Shown here: one piece after another, positions 43,460 to 51,791 of the stretch
Layout: each line of letters opens with the position of its first letter
How positions within the stretch are numbered: position 1 is the stretch's first letter
Assembly: GCF_002272745.1 (NCBI RefSeq)
Contig: NZ_NPBD01000016.1
Location: forward strand, 1-64,000
Reading direction: 5' to 3'
From: Terribacillus saccharophilus
GTDB taxonomy: Bacteria > Bacillota > Bacilli > Bacillales > Amphibacillaceae
DNA: 64,000 nt
The notes under the pieces: model-generated
Databases searched by the model: none
Told to the model about the DNA's origin: nothing
Seen by the model: the letters and a program-made list of their open reading frames with translations, nothing else
Made by a program: the position numbers and the translations under genes

Positions 43460-43502
43460 CAGCTAAACAAACGATTGATTATAAAACAAATGCCGACAAA
43501 AT

Positions 43503-44024
43503 CTATTCTTGAAGATACCGATACAGCGTTGTCTTACTGATACCTGTTTCAATGGTTATATCGGCTATCGAGTACTTCTTGCTTTGATACATATCGATAG
43601 CTTTTTGAACATTCCTATCTGGTTTACGCGGTCTTCCACCCGCTCGGTTCCTTGCTTTTGCTTCGGAAAGTCCTGCCTTGGTTCTCTCCCCTACTACTTC
43701 TTTCCGGAATACGACAATCTGCTCCAAATGCTGAAAAAACGAATCATCTCTCGTATCAATACTATCCTCGATCGATACCAAATCCGCTTGCTTCTCCTGC
43801 AGATTACGGCAAATTTCGATCAGATGCTTTGTCGAATTTGCCAGGCTGTAAAGCTTACGTACAACTAGCACATCACCCCGCTGCAGCTTCTCCAAAAGCT
43901 CCTCTAATAGAGGCTGACCCTGCACGTCCTCTTTCTCTTCCATCAATCTCTCGCAGTTCATTATTTCTGTTGGCTGACTGTCCCATTTTTCTTGTACGAA
44001 TTCCCGTATATATCCAATCTTCAT
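43503..44024 (-). CDS. Serine-recombinase (resolvase/invertase) homologue lacking catalytic residues
   Basis: A 173-residue protein with the whole architecture of Pin/Hin-type recombinases: a catalytic-fold domain, the long E helix (HLEQIVVFRKEVVGERTKAGLSEA) with the following GGRPRK, and a C-terminal Hin-like helix-turn-helix (YSIADITIETGISKTTLYRYL). The active site is gone: the family motif YARVS reads YIREF, so the nucleophilic Ser is Phe9, and KLDRLGRS reads KLYSLANS, so the Asp and both Arg residues are lost (residues 59-63). DNA cleavage is not expected; DNA binding is. It is divergent from the SulP gene with a palindrome between them, suggesting a domesticated transcription factor. Confidence 0.85.
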   Translation of the reverse strand: MKIGYIREFVQEKWDSQPTEIMNCERLMEEKEDVQGQPLLEELLEKLQRGDVLVVRKLYSLANSTKHLIEICRNLQEKQADLVSIEDSIDTRDDSFFQHLEQIVVFRKEVVGERTKAGLSEAKARNRAGGRPRKPDRNVQKAIDMYQSKKYSIADITIETGISKTTLYRYLQE

Positions 44025-44045
44025 TTTATCTCACTCCAAATAAAG

Positions 44046-44078
44046 TACCAAAAACGGTAGTTTTGGTTCCAAAACTAA
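44046..44078. promoter_or_regulatory. Palindromic operator-like site between recombinase homologue and sulP
   Basis: A perfect inverted repeat, TAGTTTTGG-TT-CCAAAACTA, occupies 44058-44077. A third copy of the half site (ACCAAAAAC) is at 44047-44055. The A-rich CCAAAA halves recall Hin-type hix half sites. The repeat covers a possible -35 (TTGGAA) for the minus-strand gene. Confidence 0.65.
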
Positions 44079-44117
44079 CTGAATCGTGTTACAGTAAGCT
44101 TATCAAAATTCGGACCC

Positions 44118-44140
44118 GACTTCTATGAGACTTAGAAGTC
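44118..44140 (+). other. Hairpin in the 5' leader of the SulP gene
   Basis: GACTTCTA / TAGAAGTC forms a perfect 8-bp stem with a 7-nt loop, 32 bases before the start codon. No T tract follows, so it is not a clear terminator; it may stabilise the mRNA. Confidence 0.45.
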
Positions 44141-44171
44141 ATAAAAATAATAAAAATGAGGTGTATGTAAC

Positions 44172-45644
44172 TTGGCAACAGCAAAATTAAATAAGCAATG
44201 GTTTGGCAACATCCGCGGGGACATCCTTTCTGGTATCGTTGTTGCTTTGGCTTTAATCCCCGAGGCAATCGCATTCTCCATCATCGCAGGCGTGGACCCG
44301 ATGGTCGGATTATATGCATCCTTCTCAATGGCAGTTGTCATTGCTATCGTCGGCGGCAGACCGGCAATGATTTCTGCAGCAACCGGCGCAATGGCGTTAT
44401 TGATGGTGACATTAGTAAAGGATCACGGGTTGCAATACTTATTCGCAACTACGATTCTGACTGGGGTATTACAGCTCTTATTCGGCATATTAGGTATTGC
44501 CCGTTTTATGAAATTCATCCCGCGTTCTGTCATGATCGGATTCGTGAACGCACTCGCTATTCTGATTTTCATGGCGCAGGTTCCACATTTCATTGGCATC
44601 AATATATCCACCTATATCGTAGTAGGACTCACGCTTGCCATCATTTATCTGTTCCCGCTCATCACGAAAGCTGTTCCTGCTCCGCTTGTGGCCATTCTGG
44701 CAGTGACAATTATGTCGATGTTCCTGCATATCGATGTCCGGACCGTTGGTGATCTAGGGGAAATCCAGCAAGCACTGCCTTCCTTTCTTATTCCAAACAT
44801 CCCGCTCAACTTAGAGACATTGCAAATCATCTTCCCGACTGCACTAGCTTTGTCGATCGTCGGATTGCTGGAATCCTTGCTGACTGCGTCTATCGTCGAT
44901 GACATGACGGATACAGGCAGTAACAAGAACAAAGAAGCCCGAGGACAAGGTATTGCCAATATTTTAACTGGCTTTTTCGGCGGGATGGCTGGCTGTGCAA
45001 TGATCGGACAGTCCGTTATCAACGTCAAATCAGGCGGACGGGGACGACTCTCTACGCTTGTTGCAGGTATATTCCTTATGTTCTTAATTCTCGTATTAGG
45101 AGACTGGGTAGTGAAAATCCCGATGCCCGCTCTAGTCGGTGTTATGATCATGGTTTGTATCGGTACATTTGACTGGTCTTCCCTGCGCAGCCTTACCCGC
45201 GTTCCTTTATCGGATTCAATAGTCATGGTAGTAACCGTCATCGCTGTAGTGGCGACGCATAACCTATCCATCGGTGTATTCATCGGTATTCTGCTTAGCG
45301 CTATTTTCTTTGTTGCTAAAATATCGAAAGTGAAAGTCGAAAAAAGAACCGATACTACAGCAGAACATATTCGTTACACTATTACCGGACAGCTGTTCTT
45401 TGCTTCCGTGACCGAATTCATGAACAGTTTCTTCTATGAGGATATGGCAAAACAAGTAACTCTTAATTTCACAAACACACATGTTTGGGATGACTCCGCA
45501 GTGGCAGCGATTGACAAAATCGTGCTAAAATTCAAGGAGAAGGGCTCTTCCGTTACTTTGGAAGGGTTGAACAAGGATAGCCAGGCACTTTTGCACAAAT
45601 TGACAACTAACGATTCAACACATGTGAACGTATCAAACCACTAA
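44172..45644 (+). CDS. SulP family inorganic anion transporter
   Basis: A 490-residue SLC26/SulP permease with about 12-14 helices and a C-terminal STAS domain (from about residue 395). Family motifs are the N-terminal [20 protein letters not shown], the following [13 protein letters not shown], and [14 protein letters not shown] [53 protein letters not shown] is also typical. Substrates in the family include sulfate and bicarbonate; the close spacing to a UspA gene is common in bacterial SulP proteins. The start is a TTG with GAGGTG upstream. It forms an operon with uspA. Confidence 0.91.
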   Translation: MATAKLNKQWFGNIRGDILSGIVVALALIPEAIAFSIIAGVDPMVGLYASFSMAVVIAIVGGRPAMISAATGAMALLMVTLVKDHGLQYLFATTILTGVLQLLFGILGIARFMKFIPRSVMIGFVNALAILIFMAQVPHFIGINISTYIVVGLTLAIIYLFPLITKAVPAPLVAILAVTIMSMFLHIDVRTVGDLGEIQQALPSFLIPNIPLNLETLQIIFPTALALSIVGLLESLLTASIVDDMTDTGSNKNKEARGQGIANILTGFFGGMAGCAMIGQSVINVKSGGRGRLSTLVAGIFLMFLILVLGDWVVKIPMPALVGVMIMVCIGTFDWSSLRSLTRVPLSDSIVMVVTVIAVVATHNLSIGVFIGILLSAIFFVAKISKVKVEKRTDTTAEHIRYTITGQLFFASVTEFMNSFFYEDMAKQVTLNFTNTHVWDDSAVAAIDKIVLKFKEKGSSVTLEGLNKDSQALLHKLTTNDSTHVNVSNH

Positions 45645-45658
45645 AAGGCGGTGCATCC

Positions 45659-46087
45659 ATGTATAAGAAAATCGTAGTAGCAATTGACGGGTCCGACCAC
45701 TCCTTCCTAGCAGCAGAGCATGCCATCCAACTGGCGAAGCTGCAGCCTGGAACCCATGTGGAGGGAATTCAAGTACTTGATTATGAAAAGACCAAAGCAG
45801 ATGTTCTGCACAGTACTGATCCAATTCAACTGCAAAGCAAACGCGACGAAAAGCTACAGCGTTTTCGTGATGCATTCGAAGCGGCATCCATTCAGTACAA
45901 GCTGATAATGAAACACGGCGAACCAGCGCCGATGATCTTAGAGCATGCACGCGATACACGAGCTGACCTTATTATCATCGGTAGTCGCGGACTGAATCCA
46001 CTCCAGGAAATCGTCCTTGGAAGTGTCAGCAGCCGTGTAGCCAAACGAGCCAAATGCTCTGTTATGATTGTCAAATACCTGTCATAA
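45659..46087 (+). CDS. Universal stress protein, UspA family
   Basis: A 142-residue soluble ATP-binding Usp domain. It starts with MYKKIVVAIDGSDHSFLAAEHAI and ends with the nucleotide-binding loop GSRGLNPLQEIVLGSVSSRVAKRAKCSVMIV (the G2xG9xGS pattern), so it should bind ATP. It lies 14 bp after the SulP gene with AAAGGCGG as ribosome-binding site. Usp domains also occur as C-terminal parts of some transporters, so a role in gating the SulP protein is plausible but inferred. Confidence 0.92.
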   Translation: MYKKIVVAIDGSDHSFLAAEHAIQLAKLQPGTHVEGIQVLDYEKTKADVLHSTDPIQLQSKRDEKLQRFRDAFEAASIQYKLIMKHGEPAPMILEHARDTRADLIIIGSRGLNPLQEIVLGSVSSRVAKRAKCSVMIVKYLS

Positions 46088-46088
46088 C

Positions 46089-46122
46089 AAAAGGCTGCCG
46101 AAGGATTTCGGCAGCCTTTTTC
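46089..46122 (+). terminator. Terminator of the sulP-uspA operon
   Basis: The stem AAAGGCTGCCGAA / TTCGGCAGCCTTT with loop GGAT is followed by a T run. Confidence 0.94.
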
Positions 46123-46160
46123 ATAGCCTATACTAAATGAATTATTAGAGGTGTGAATTA

Positions 46161-46613
46161 ATGAAGATACGCGAGCTGCACCCAACTGAAATACCGCCCA
46201 TGGATCTCTTGCTCGAAGCAGATCCATCTAAGACAAAAATAGCGTCCTACCTTCGTCATGGAAGCAGTTTTATTGCAGAAATAGACAATCATATCTCGGG
46301 CATTTACGTTCTGCTGCCGACCAGCTCAGACATCGCGGAAGTAATCAACATTTCTGTAAGAGAAGCTGATCAAGGAAAAGGTATAGGTAAAAAACTCATC
46401 CAACATGCGATTGAGCAAGCCCGCGCACAGAGCTATGCTTATCTGGAAGTAGGAACAGGCAATTCCAGTATCGATCAAATTGCCTTTTATCAAAAATGCG
46501 GCTTCAGGATGGCAACGATTGATCATGATTTCTTTCTCCGTCACTACGATGAACCTATTTTTGAAAATGGTATTCAGTGTAGAGATATGGTCCGTTTTCA
46601 CTACAAATTATAA
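46161..46613 (+). CDS. yvbK: GNAT acetyltransferase, YvbK-like
   Basis: A 150-residue single GNAT domain nearly collinear with B. subtilis YvbK: LLLEADPSKTKIASYL, GIYVLLPTSSDIAEVINISV, the acetyl-CoA loop EADQGKGIGKKLIQHAIEQA, LEVGTGNSSIDQIAFYQKCGFR and the C-terminal FFLRHYDEPIFENGIQCRDM. The acceptor is unknown. In B. subtilis yvbK lies next to yvbJ, and the next gene here is YvbJ-like, so the neighbourhood is conserved. Confidence 0.88.
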   Translation: MKIRELHPTEIPPMDLLLEADPSKTKIASYLRHGSSFIAEIDNHISGIYVLLPTSSDIAEVINISVREADQGKGIGKKLIQHAIEQARAQSYAYLEVGTGNSSIDQIAFYQKCGFRMATIDHDFFLRHYDEPIFENGIQCRDMVRFHYKL

Positions 46614-46794
46614 ACTGCATATCTTCTCTCTTGACCTTTATAGTCGTTTTTTATTGGTTTTTATAATAAAAATTCCATTTTTCCAAATTAATTCCCTTAT
46701 TAATCTAGATATTTAGTAGGATAATATTATAATAATAATGCTGTCTTTATTATTTTTATAATATTATTCCGATAAGACAGGGAAAGGGGAACTT

Positions 46795-48396
46795 ATGAAG
46801 TTCTGTAAAGAATGCGGTAAGGAGCTGAAGCCCAGTGCGCAATTTTGTAATAATTGTGGCACAAACGCGAGCGGTACATCCACTCCTCAGCGTCAGCAAC
46901 AAACCGCACCCAAGAAAAAAATGAGTAAGAAAAACAAAATCATTCTAGCGAGTGTCATCGCCGTCCTTATTATCCTGTTTGCCGGCTACAAAACCGGAGA
47001 AGCCATGACCTCTAAGGAAAAGGTGATTGACAAGTTCGAAACCGCATTAGCAGAGAAAGATGCAAATAAACTTGCTAAAATTCTCACTACAGATGATAAA
47101 GAACTTACAATCAATGAAAATTCAGTCAAAGGTTTAATTAATTTCTACAATGAAAATCCAGAAAAATTGGACATTCTGGTAGCGGATATGAGAAGACAAA
47201 CGGAGGAATCAGTCGCATATGCCACTGGTCCAGTCCACCTCTCCAAAGATGGCAAGAAACTTCTGTTATATGATAATTATGAAATTAATGTCCAGCCCTA
47301 TTACATAACGCTAGCCACTGCTTATAAAGATTCTATCCTTAAAGTAGATGGTAAAGAAGTAGGAAAGGCAGATGAAGACGATTTTGAGAAAACTTATGGT
47401 CCATTCATACCTGGCACCCACGATGTATCTGCAACTCTGACAAAAAATATGGTAGAGATGGCTGCCGCAGAAAGCCTCGATCTTTACAGTGAAGATACGA
47501 ATCCATACATTGATTTGCAGGTAGAAGCGTCCATAAATGAAGAGACAAGAAAACAGATTATGGACCAAATTAATGTTGTTGGCGATCAGCTTACACACGC
47601 GAAGGCTGCTAAAGACACGAGCGTGTTGAAAGACGTAGGAGAACCTTTCAAACAAATGATCCAAGATGATATAGATGACTTGGATTATTTGTTTAAAACA
47701 ACGTACAAAGGCTCTTACCTTTCATCGGAATTTGATATGGATTCATTTGATGTTTCTAAATATGAGCCTGGCTGGGCAGTAACAGTCGATGTAAGTCAAA
47801 CATTCAATGAAGCTGAAATTTATGATGAATATTCTGATGAACTTAAGAAGCAGTCTCATGAATTGACTTTTATCATGTTGTATGATGAAAAAGCAAAGAA
47901 ATGGCAAGTATATAATGCAGAAAATAGACTGTTTAGCTCCATCGGCGAAAACACAAAAATAGTGGAGAACAAGGAGCCTACAGTATATGCAGCTGATGGA
48001 TCTGCCAAATCCGATGAAACAAAAAAGGATGACGACGGCGCTGAAGGGGATATTCCTGATACAGCAGTCACATTAATGGACAACTATCTATATGGTTTAA
48101 TCGGTGCAATTAATTACGATAGCTTCAGCAGCGTTTCTCCTTATATGGCAGATGGTTCTGCGTTATACGAATCACAACGGACACTTGTTGATAATCTAAC
48201 GTCTAAAAGTATCACAGAATCCCTAGATGATTATGAGATTACAAGCTATAAAGAAGATGGCGACTCAGCAACTATCACAACAAAAGAGTCGATTACAATA
48301 TCTTACAGCAATGGCACCTCCGAACAACAAGATTATAACTGGACTTACACAGCAGAAAAATCCGGAGATGATTGGCAGCTGACTAATATTGAGTAA
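46795..48396 (+). CDS. yvbJ: Zinc-ribbon TcaA/YvbJ-like membrane protein
   Basis: A 533-residue protein with an N-terminal zinc ribbon (CKECGKELKPSAQFCNNCG, residues 4-22), a basic linker, one transmembrane helix (near 48-65) and a large outside region. That region follows the TcaA pattern of repeated domains: KEKVIDKFETALAEKDANKLAKIL, two domains in the middle (residues about 140-370), then an NTF2-like C-terminal domain (AVTLMDNYLYGLIGAINYDSFSSV). TcaA proteins affect glycopeptide-antibiotic susceptibility; the exact role is unknown. GGAAAGGGGA precedes the ATG. It converges with another zinc-ribbon membrane protein. Confidence 0.85.
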   Translation: MKFCKECGKELKPSAQFCNNCGTNASGTSTPQRQQQTAPKKKMSKKNKIILASVIAVLIILFAGYKTGEAMTSKEKVIDKFETALAEKDANKLAKILTTDDKELTINENSVKGLINFYNENPEKLDILVADMRRQTEESVAYATGPVHLSKDGKKLLLYDNYEINVQPYYITLATAYKDSILKVDGKEVGKADEDDFEKTYGPFIPGTHDVSATLTKNMVEMAAAESLDLYSEDTNPYIDLQVEASINEETRKQIMDQINVVGDQLTHAKAAKDTSVLKDVGEPFKQMIQDDIDDLDYLFKTTYKGSYLSSEFDMDSFDVSKYEPGWAVTVDVSQTFNEAEIYDEYSDELKKQSHELTFIMLYDEKAKKWQVYNAENRLFSSIGENTKIVENKEPTVYAADGSAKSDETKKDDDGAEGDIPDTAVTLMDNYLYGLIGAINYDSFSSVSPYMADGSALYESQRTLVDNLTSKSITESLDDYEITSYKEDGDSATITTKESITISYSNGTSEQQDYNWTYTAEKSGDDWQLTNIE

Positions 48397-48398
48397 AT

Positions 48399-48434
48399 GA
48401 AAAAAGCACATCAGCTAAGCTGATGTGCTTTTTT
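48399..48434. terminator. Bidirectional terminator between the two zinc-ribbon genes
   Basis: AAAAAAGCACATCAGCT and its exact complement AGCTGATGTGCTTTTTT form one continuous palindrome with T runs on both strands. Confidence 0.94.
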
Positions 48435-49219
48435 CAATAAAACAGATTACCAAAATCAGAATACTGCAGTGAATCTACTAACATAGAGAACATGATCCCA
48501 AGAACAATGCTTGTAATTACATAGACAATCAATACTAAATAGACATTATCAATCCCGCGCTGTCTATCCTGTTTGAAACCTGGAATCAAAATTAACGGAA
48601 CGATGAACAGGGCAAAAGAAAATCCACTAATCACTAAAACAATACCCCAAAATTCCAATCCAATAAATGTAAATAATGCGCCAACTATCATTATAGCAGT
48701 AAACGGAACCAGCAAGCTGCCATACCGAACAAGGACAGATTTATAGGATGCGGTTGACTGATCTAGCTTCAATACACCAAAGATAATTGTCGCAAAAATA
48801 AATAGGAATACAGCAAAGACAATGACAGGCTTTACTACTACTTCTCCGAATGGTACTTCAAAATAACTTTGTCTATTAGCTTGGAAATAGAGAGTCAACG
48901 GAATGATCAATGAGAATAAAACAAATGTAATAATAGCATTCACAAAATTATCCGTTCCGTATTTCATTCCATTTCCATCAGGACGCTTTAAGACATCAAA
49001 GAAGTAAGAAAAGTACTGTTTAGACACTTTTTTCGTTGTCTCCAAATATTCATTCGCTTTTCCACTGGCATCTTGCTGACTTGATGCTGCTTGCTGTGTT
49101 TGGGTTACAGCAGATTGCGTTGTATTTGCTGTAGTTTGCCCTTCCAAAGCCGCACCGCAATTCTCGCAAAACTTACTCTCTTCTGTACTGTTGTGTCCAC
49201 ACGACGGACAAGATACCAT
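48434..49219 (-). CDS. Zinc-ribbon membrane protein with Yip1-like domain
   Basis: A 261-residue protein: an N-terminal zinc ribbon (CPSCGHNSTEESKFCENCG, residues 4-22), a Gln/Thr/Ala-rich linker, then a membrane domain with five helices (near 90-115, 127-150, 165-190, 195-215, 230-250) recalling Yip1-type proteins. The function is unknown. The start at 49219 has GGGAG upstream. The shared ribbon type and convergence with the YvbJ-like gene suggest a functional link. Confidence 0.78.
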   Translation of the reverse strand: MVSCPSCGHNSTEESKFCENCGAALEGQTTANTTQSAVTQTQQAASSQQDASGKANEYLETTKKVSKQYFSYFFDVLKRPDGNGMKYGTDNFVNAIITFVLFSLIIPLTLYFQANRQSYFEVPFGEVVVKPVIVFAVFLFIFATIIFGVLKLDQSTASYKSVLVRYGSLLVPFTAIMIVGALFTFIGLEFWGIVLVISGFSFALFIVPLILIPGFKQDRQRGIDNVYLVLIVYVITSIVLGIMFSMLVDSLQYSDFGNLFY

Positions 49220-49320
49220 AAAATCTACTCCCTTACCTAAAAAATTGCACATTTATCTATGTACTTCCTCATTATACAAAAAATAGGTCAAAAGAGTCAG
49301 TGTTTATTAGAATATGCGTG

Positions 49321-49351
49321 AAAAAAGACATACACTTCCTTGTGTATGCCT
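49321..49351 (-). terminator. Terminator of the monooxygenase pair
   Basis: The stem GCATACAC / GTGTATGT with a 6-nt loop is followed by CTTTTTT on the minus strand. Confidence 0.85.
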
Positions 49352-49358
49352 AGGTAAT

Positions 49359-50663
49359 TTAATCCGGTATGGCAGATAGCTCTGTTAAACCCAAATTCTC
49401 TCGCAGTGTTCGACTCTTGTAATCTGTCGAATAATAGCCCTGTTCTTCCAGTATGGGCAGAACATGTGTTACAAGTTCTTCTAGCGCGGGCGCTAGTATA
49501 GGCGCACCGAAGATAAAGCCATCAGCAGCATCTTGGTCGATCCATTCTATCAGCTTATTTGCAATCTGCTCATAAGTCCCGAAAAATTCACCTTTCGGCA
49601 CTGTCAGCTGCAGAGCTGTCTCTCTGAGAGTAAGCTGCTGATCCTCTGCTCGCTGTTTGATACCATCTGTCGTAGATTGAAAGCCACTTTTCCCAACATC
49701 TCCGATATCCGGAAAAGGTTCGTCGAGTGGGTATTGTCTGAAATCAAAGTGATCGAAGAATCTGCCCAGATAAAGCAATGCATCATCAATCGATGTGTAG
49801 GAGAGAATTTTCTTATACTTTTCTTCTGCTTCAGCCAACGTTTCCCCTCCGATGACCTGGATACCAGGGAAAACACGAAGCTGTCTCCCATACTTCTCTG
49901 CCCGGCCTTTTACATCCTTATAATACTGCTTAGCTTCCTCCAAAGTCGCAGCATTGGTAAAGACCGCATCGGCATTGGCCGCAGCGAATGCTTTGCCCGA
50001 TTCTGAGGCCCCTGCTTGGAAGATGACTGGCTGGCCCTGCGGTGAACGAGCGATATTCAATGGTCCTTTCACTGAAAAATAATCGCCGTTGTGATCAAGT
50101 GTGTGCATCTTTTCTTCATCGAAGAATTGGCCTGTTTCCCTGTCACGCACAAAGGCACCATCTTCCCAGGAATGCCATAATCCCTGCACGACCTCCAGGT
50201 ACTCCTCAGCAATTCGATACCGTTCTGCATGATCCGGATGCTGTCCTTTATTATAATTAGCAGCCGCTCCTTTATTCGGGGAAGTGACAAGATTCCATCC
50301 TGCCCTGCCTCCGCTAAGCATATCCAGGGACGCAAATTGTCTGGCTACGGTGAAAGGTTCACTATAGGTGGTGGATAGCGTTCCAACGAGTCCTATATAA
50401 CTTGTTACCGACGCCAAAGCAGATAATAAAGTCAAAGGCTCGAAGCGATTTAGAAAATGCGGGATGGACTGATTACTAATGCTTAATCCATCAGCAATGA
50501 AGGCAAATGTGAACCCTACAGCTTCTGCCTGCTTCACGACAGACTGGTAATAGCGGATATTCACACTTGCATCAACAGGGGTACGAGGATCCTTCCACGC
50601 ATGCATATGGTTTCCCGGCCCTTGAATCATGATACCGAATTGTATCTTTTTAGCTGCTGACAT
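49359..50663 (-). CDS. Luciferase-like FMN-dependent monooxygenase (NtaA/SnaA/DszA family)
   Basis: A 434-residue two-component-type flavin monooxygenase that uses FMNH2 from a separate reductase. Diagnostic blocks are FAFIADGLSISN, RFEPLTLLSALASVTSYIGLVGTLSTTYSEPFTVARQFASLD, LSGGRAGWNLVTSPNKGAAANYN, PVIFQAGASESGKAFAA and AADGFIFGAP near the C terminus. Relatives attack nitrilotriacetate, dibenzothiophene, pristinamycin precursors or alkylated sulfur compounds. It overlaps the upstream LLM gene by 14 bases. No flavin reductase is adjacent. Confidence 0.9.
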   Translation of the reverse strand: MSAAKKIQFGIMIQGPGNHMHAWKDPRTPVDASVNIRYYQSVVKQAEAVGFTFAFIADGLSISNQSIPHFLNRFEPLTLLSALASVTSYIGLVGTLSTTYSEPFTVARQFASLDMLSGGRAGWNLVTSPNKGAAANYNKGQHPDHAERYRIAEEYLEVVQGLWHSWEDGAFVRDRETGQFFDEEKMHTLDHNGDYFSVKGPLNIARSPQGQPVIFQAGASESGKAFAAANADAVFTNAATLEEAKQYYKDVKGRAEKYGRQLRVFPGIQVIGGETLAEAEEKYKKILSYTSIDDALLYLGRFFDHFDFRQYPLDEPFPDIGDVGKSGFQSTTDGIKQRAEDQQLTLRETALQLTVPKGEFFGTYEQIANKLIEWIDQDAADGFIFGAPILAPALEELVTHVLPILEEQGYYSTDYKSRTLRENLGLTELSAIPD

Positions 50664-51648
50664 CCGCTTTCTCCTTTCTAGCCGAATGGTGCTGAGAAGG
50701 GCTGAGTAATTGGAAGGATTGCATCCGTTGTTCCTTTGTCCCGATGCTCGTTAGAAGCAGAAATTCGTCTATATCGTGCTCCTGCTGCAACTGTTCCAAA
50801 CGATGGTGTACATCATTTGCTGTACCAGCGATAACTTCTATCGTATGTGATTCAATTTCGAACGCCTCTCCTGTCTCACGTCCTAACTTCTCTGCTTCTT
50901 CCCTTGTCGTCACCGTGACTGTCTTACCAGCTGTTTTAACTCTATATACCTTACTATCCTCGGCTAAAGCTACAGCTGTTTGCCTGCTATGCGCAGCAAA
51001 GACCGGAAGACAGCAAATGAACCTGCCATCCGGGTACTGTTTCCGGTAAGCCTGCGCTGTGCGTTGCAATTCCTCTCTATCACCATTGATAAATGCTGCA
51101 AATACGAAGTTCCAGTGATGCTCAGCAGCAAGTTCAGCACTTTTCACGCCCGCTCCCAACAGAAATCTATCTGGGGGTTCTGCTGGGATAGGACTAGGCA
51201 ATGCACTTGTATAGCTGCCTCTCAAAAGCCTATCCAGCTCTTGAAGTTTCTCTGTAAAAGGAATCGTGTCCGGCCCGCCTTGCCGCAGTGCCTCTGACGT
51301 TTTTGGTCCTCCGCCAGGTCCTTTTCCTATTCCTGCATCAATACGGCCAGACGCAAGATTTGCTAAGACGTGGAAGTTTTCAGCTACCTTATACGGGCTG
51401 TAATGCTGAAGCATAACACCTCCGCTGCCAATCCGGATCGTTTTAGTTTTAGCCAGCAAATAAGACATCAGGATTTCAGGTGAAGCGCCTGCAAGCTCTT
51501 CTTTTCCATGATGCTCTGAAACCCAGAATCGTTCATATCCCCATTCTTCTGCTTGCTCGGCAAGTCGAATAGTAGCCTGCAGCGCATCTTGCGGATTATC
51601 TTCATCCGCTATTCTGCTTTGATCCAGAATGCCCAATCGATAGGTCAT
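50650..51648 (-). CDS. Luciferase-like flavin-dependent oxidoreductase (MsnO8 group)
   Basis: A 332-residue LLM-class TIM barrel. It starts with YRLGILDQSRIADEDNPQDALQATIRLAEQAEEWGYERFWVSEHH and continues with IRIGSGGVMLQHYSPYKVAENFHVLANLASGRIDAGIGKGPGG, the standard pattern of this subgroup. The frame extends to 51684; 51648 is chosen because GGGAGG precedes it. It is cotranscribed with the second monooxygenase. Substrate unknown; sulfur-compound use is a guess from the partner's family. Confidence 0.88.
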   Translation of the reverse strand: MTYRLGILDQSRIADEDNPQDALQATIRLAEQAEEWGYERFWVSEHHGKEELAGASPEILMSYLLAKTKTIRIGSGGVMLQHYSPYKVAENFHVLANLASGRIDAGIGKGPGGGPKTSEALRQGGPDTIPFTEKLQELDRLLRGSYTSALPSPIPAEPPDRFLLGAGVKSAELAAEHHWNFVFAAFINGDREELQRTAQAYRKQYPDGRFICCLPVFAAHSRQTAVALAEDSKVYRVKTAGKTVTVTTREEAEKLGRETGEAFEIESHTIEVIAGTANDVHHRLEQLQQEHDIDEFLLLTSIGTKEQRMQSFQLLSPSQHHSARKEKADVSS

Positions 51649-51791
51649 GGAATGCCTCCCCGAACAATCTATTTTCACACTCAATCGAATCTTTTACGTA
51701 ATGCGCACTTATTTCTACAATGTCTCGTAACGGATAGAGGATTCAAGCTTCCGTTTAGAAATACGATTGTCATTCGAACTCCCCTCCTATG

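Noticed and set aside
43503..44024. Active invertible element or integrated mobile element
   Set aside because: The recombinase homologue has lost its catalytic residues, and no pair of inverted recombination sites, transposase or flanking target duplication was seen.
44645..45283. 212-codon open frame on the minus strand
   Set aside because: It is antisense to the SulP gene and its Pro/Arg/Thr-rich translation shows no domain; it is a by-product of the SulP codon usage.
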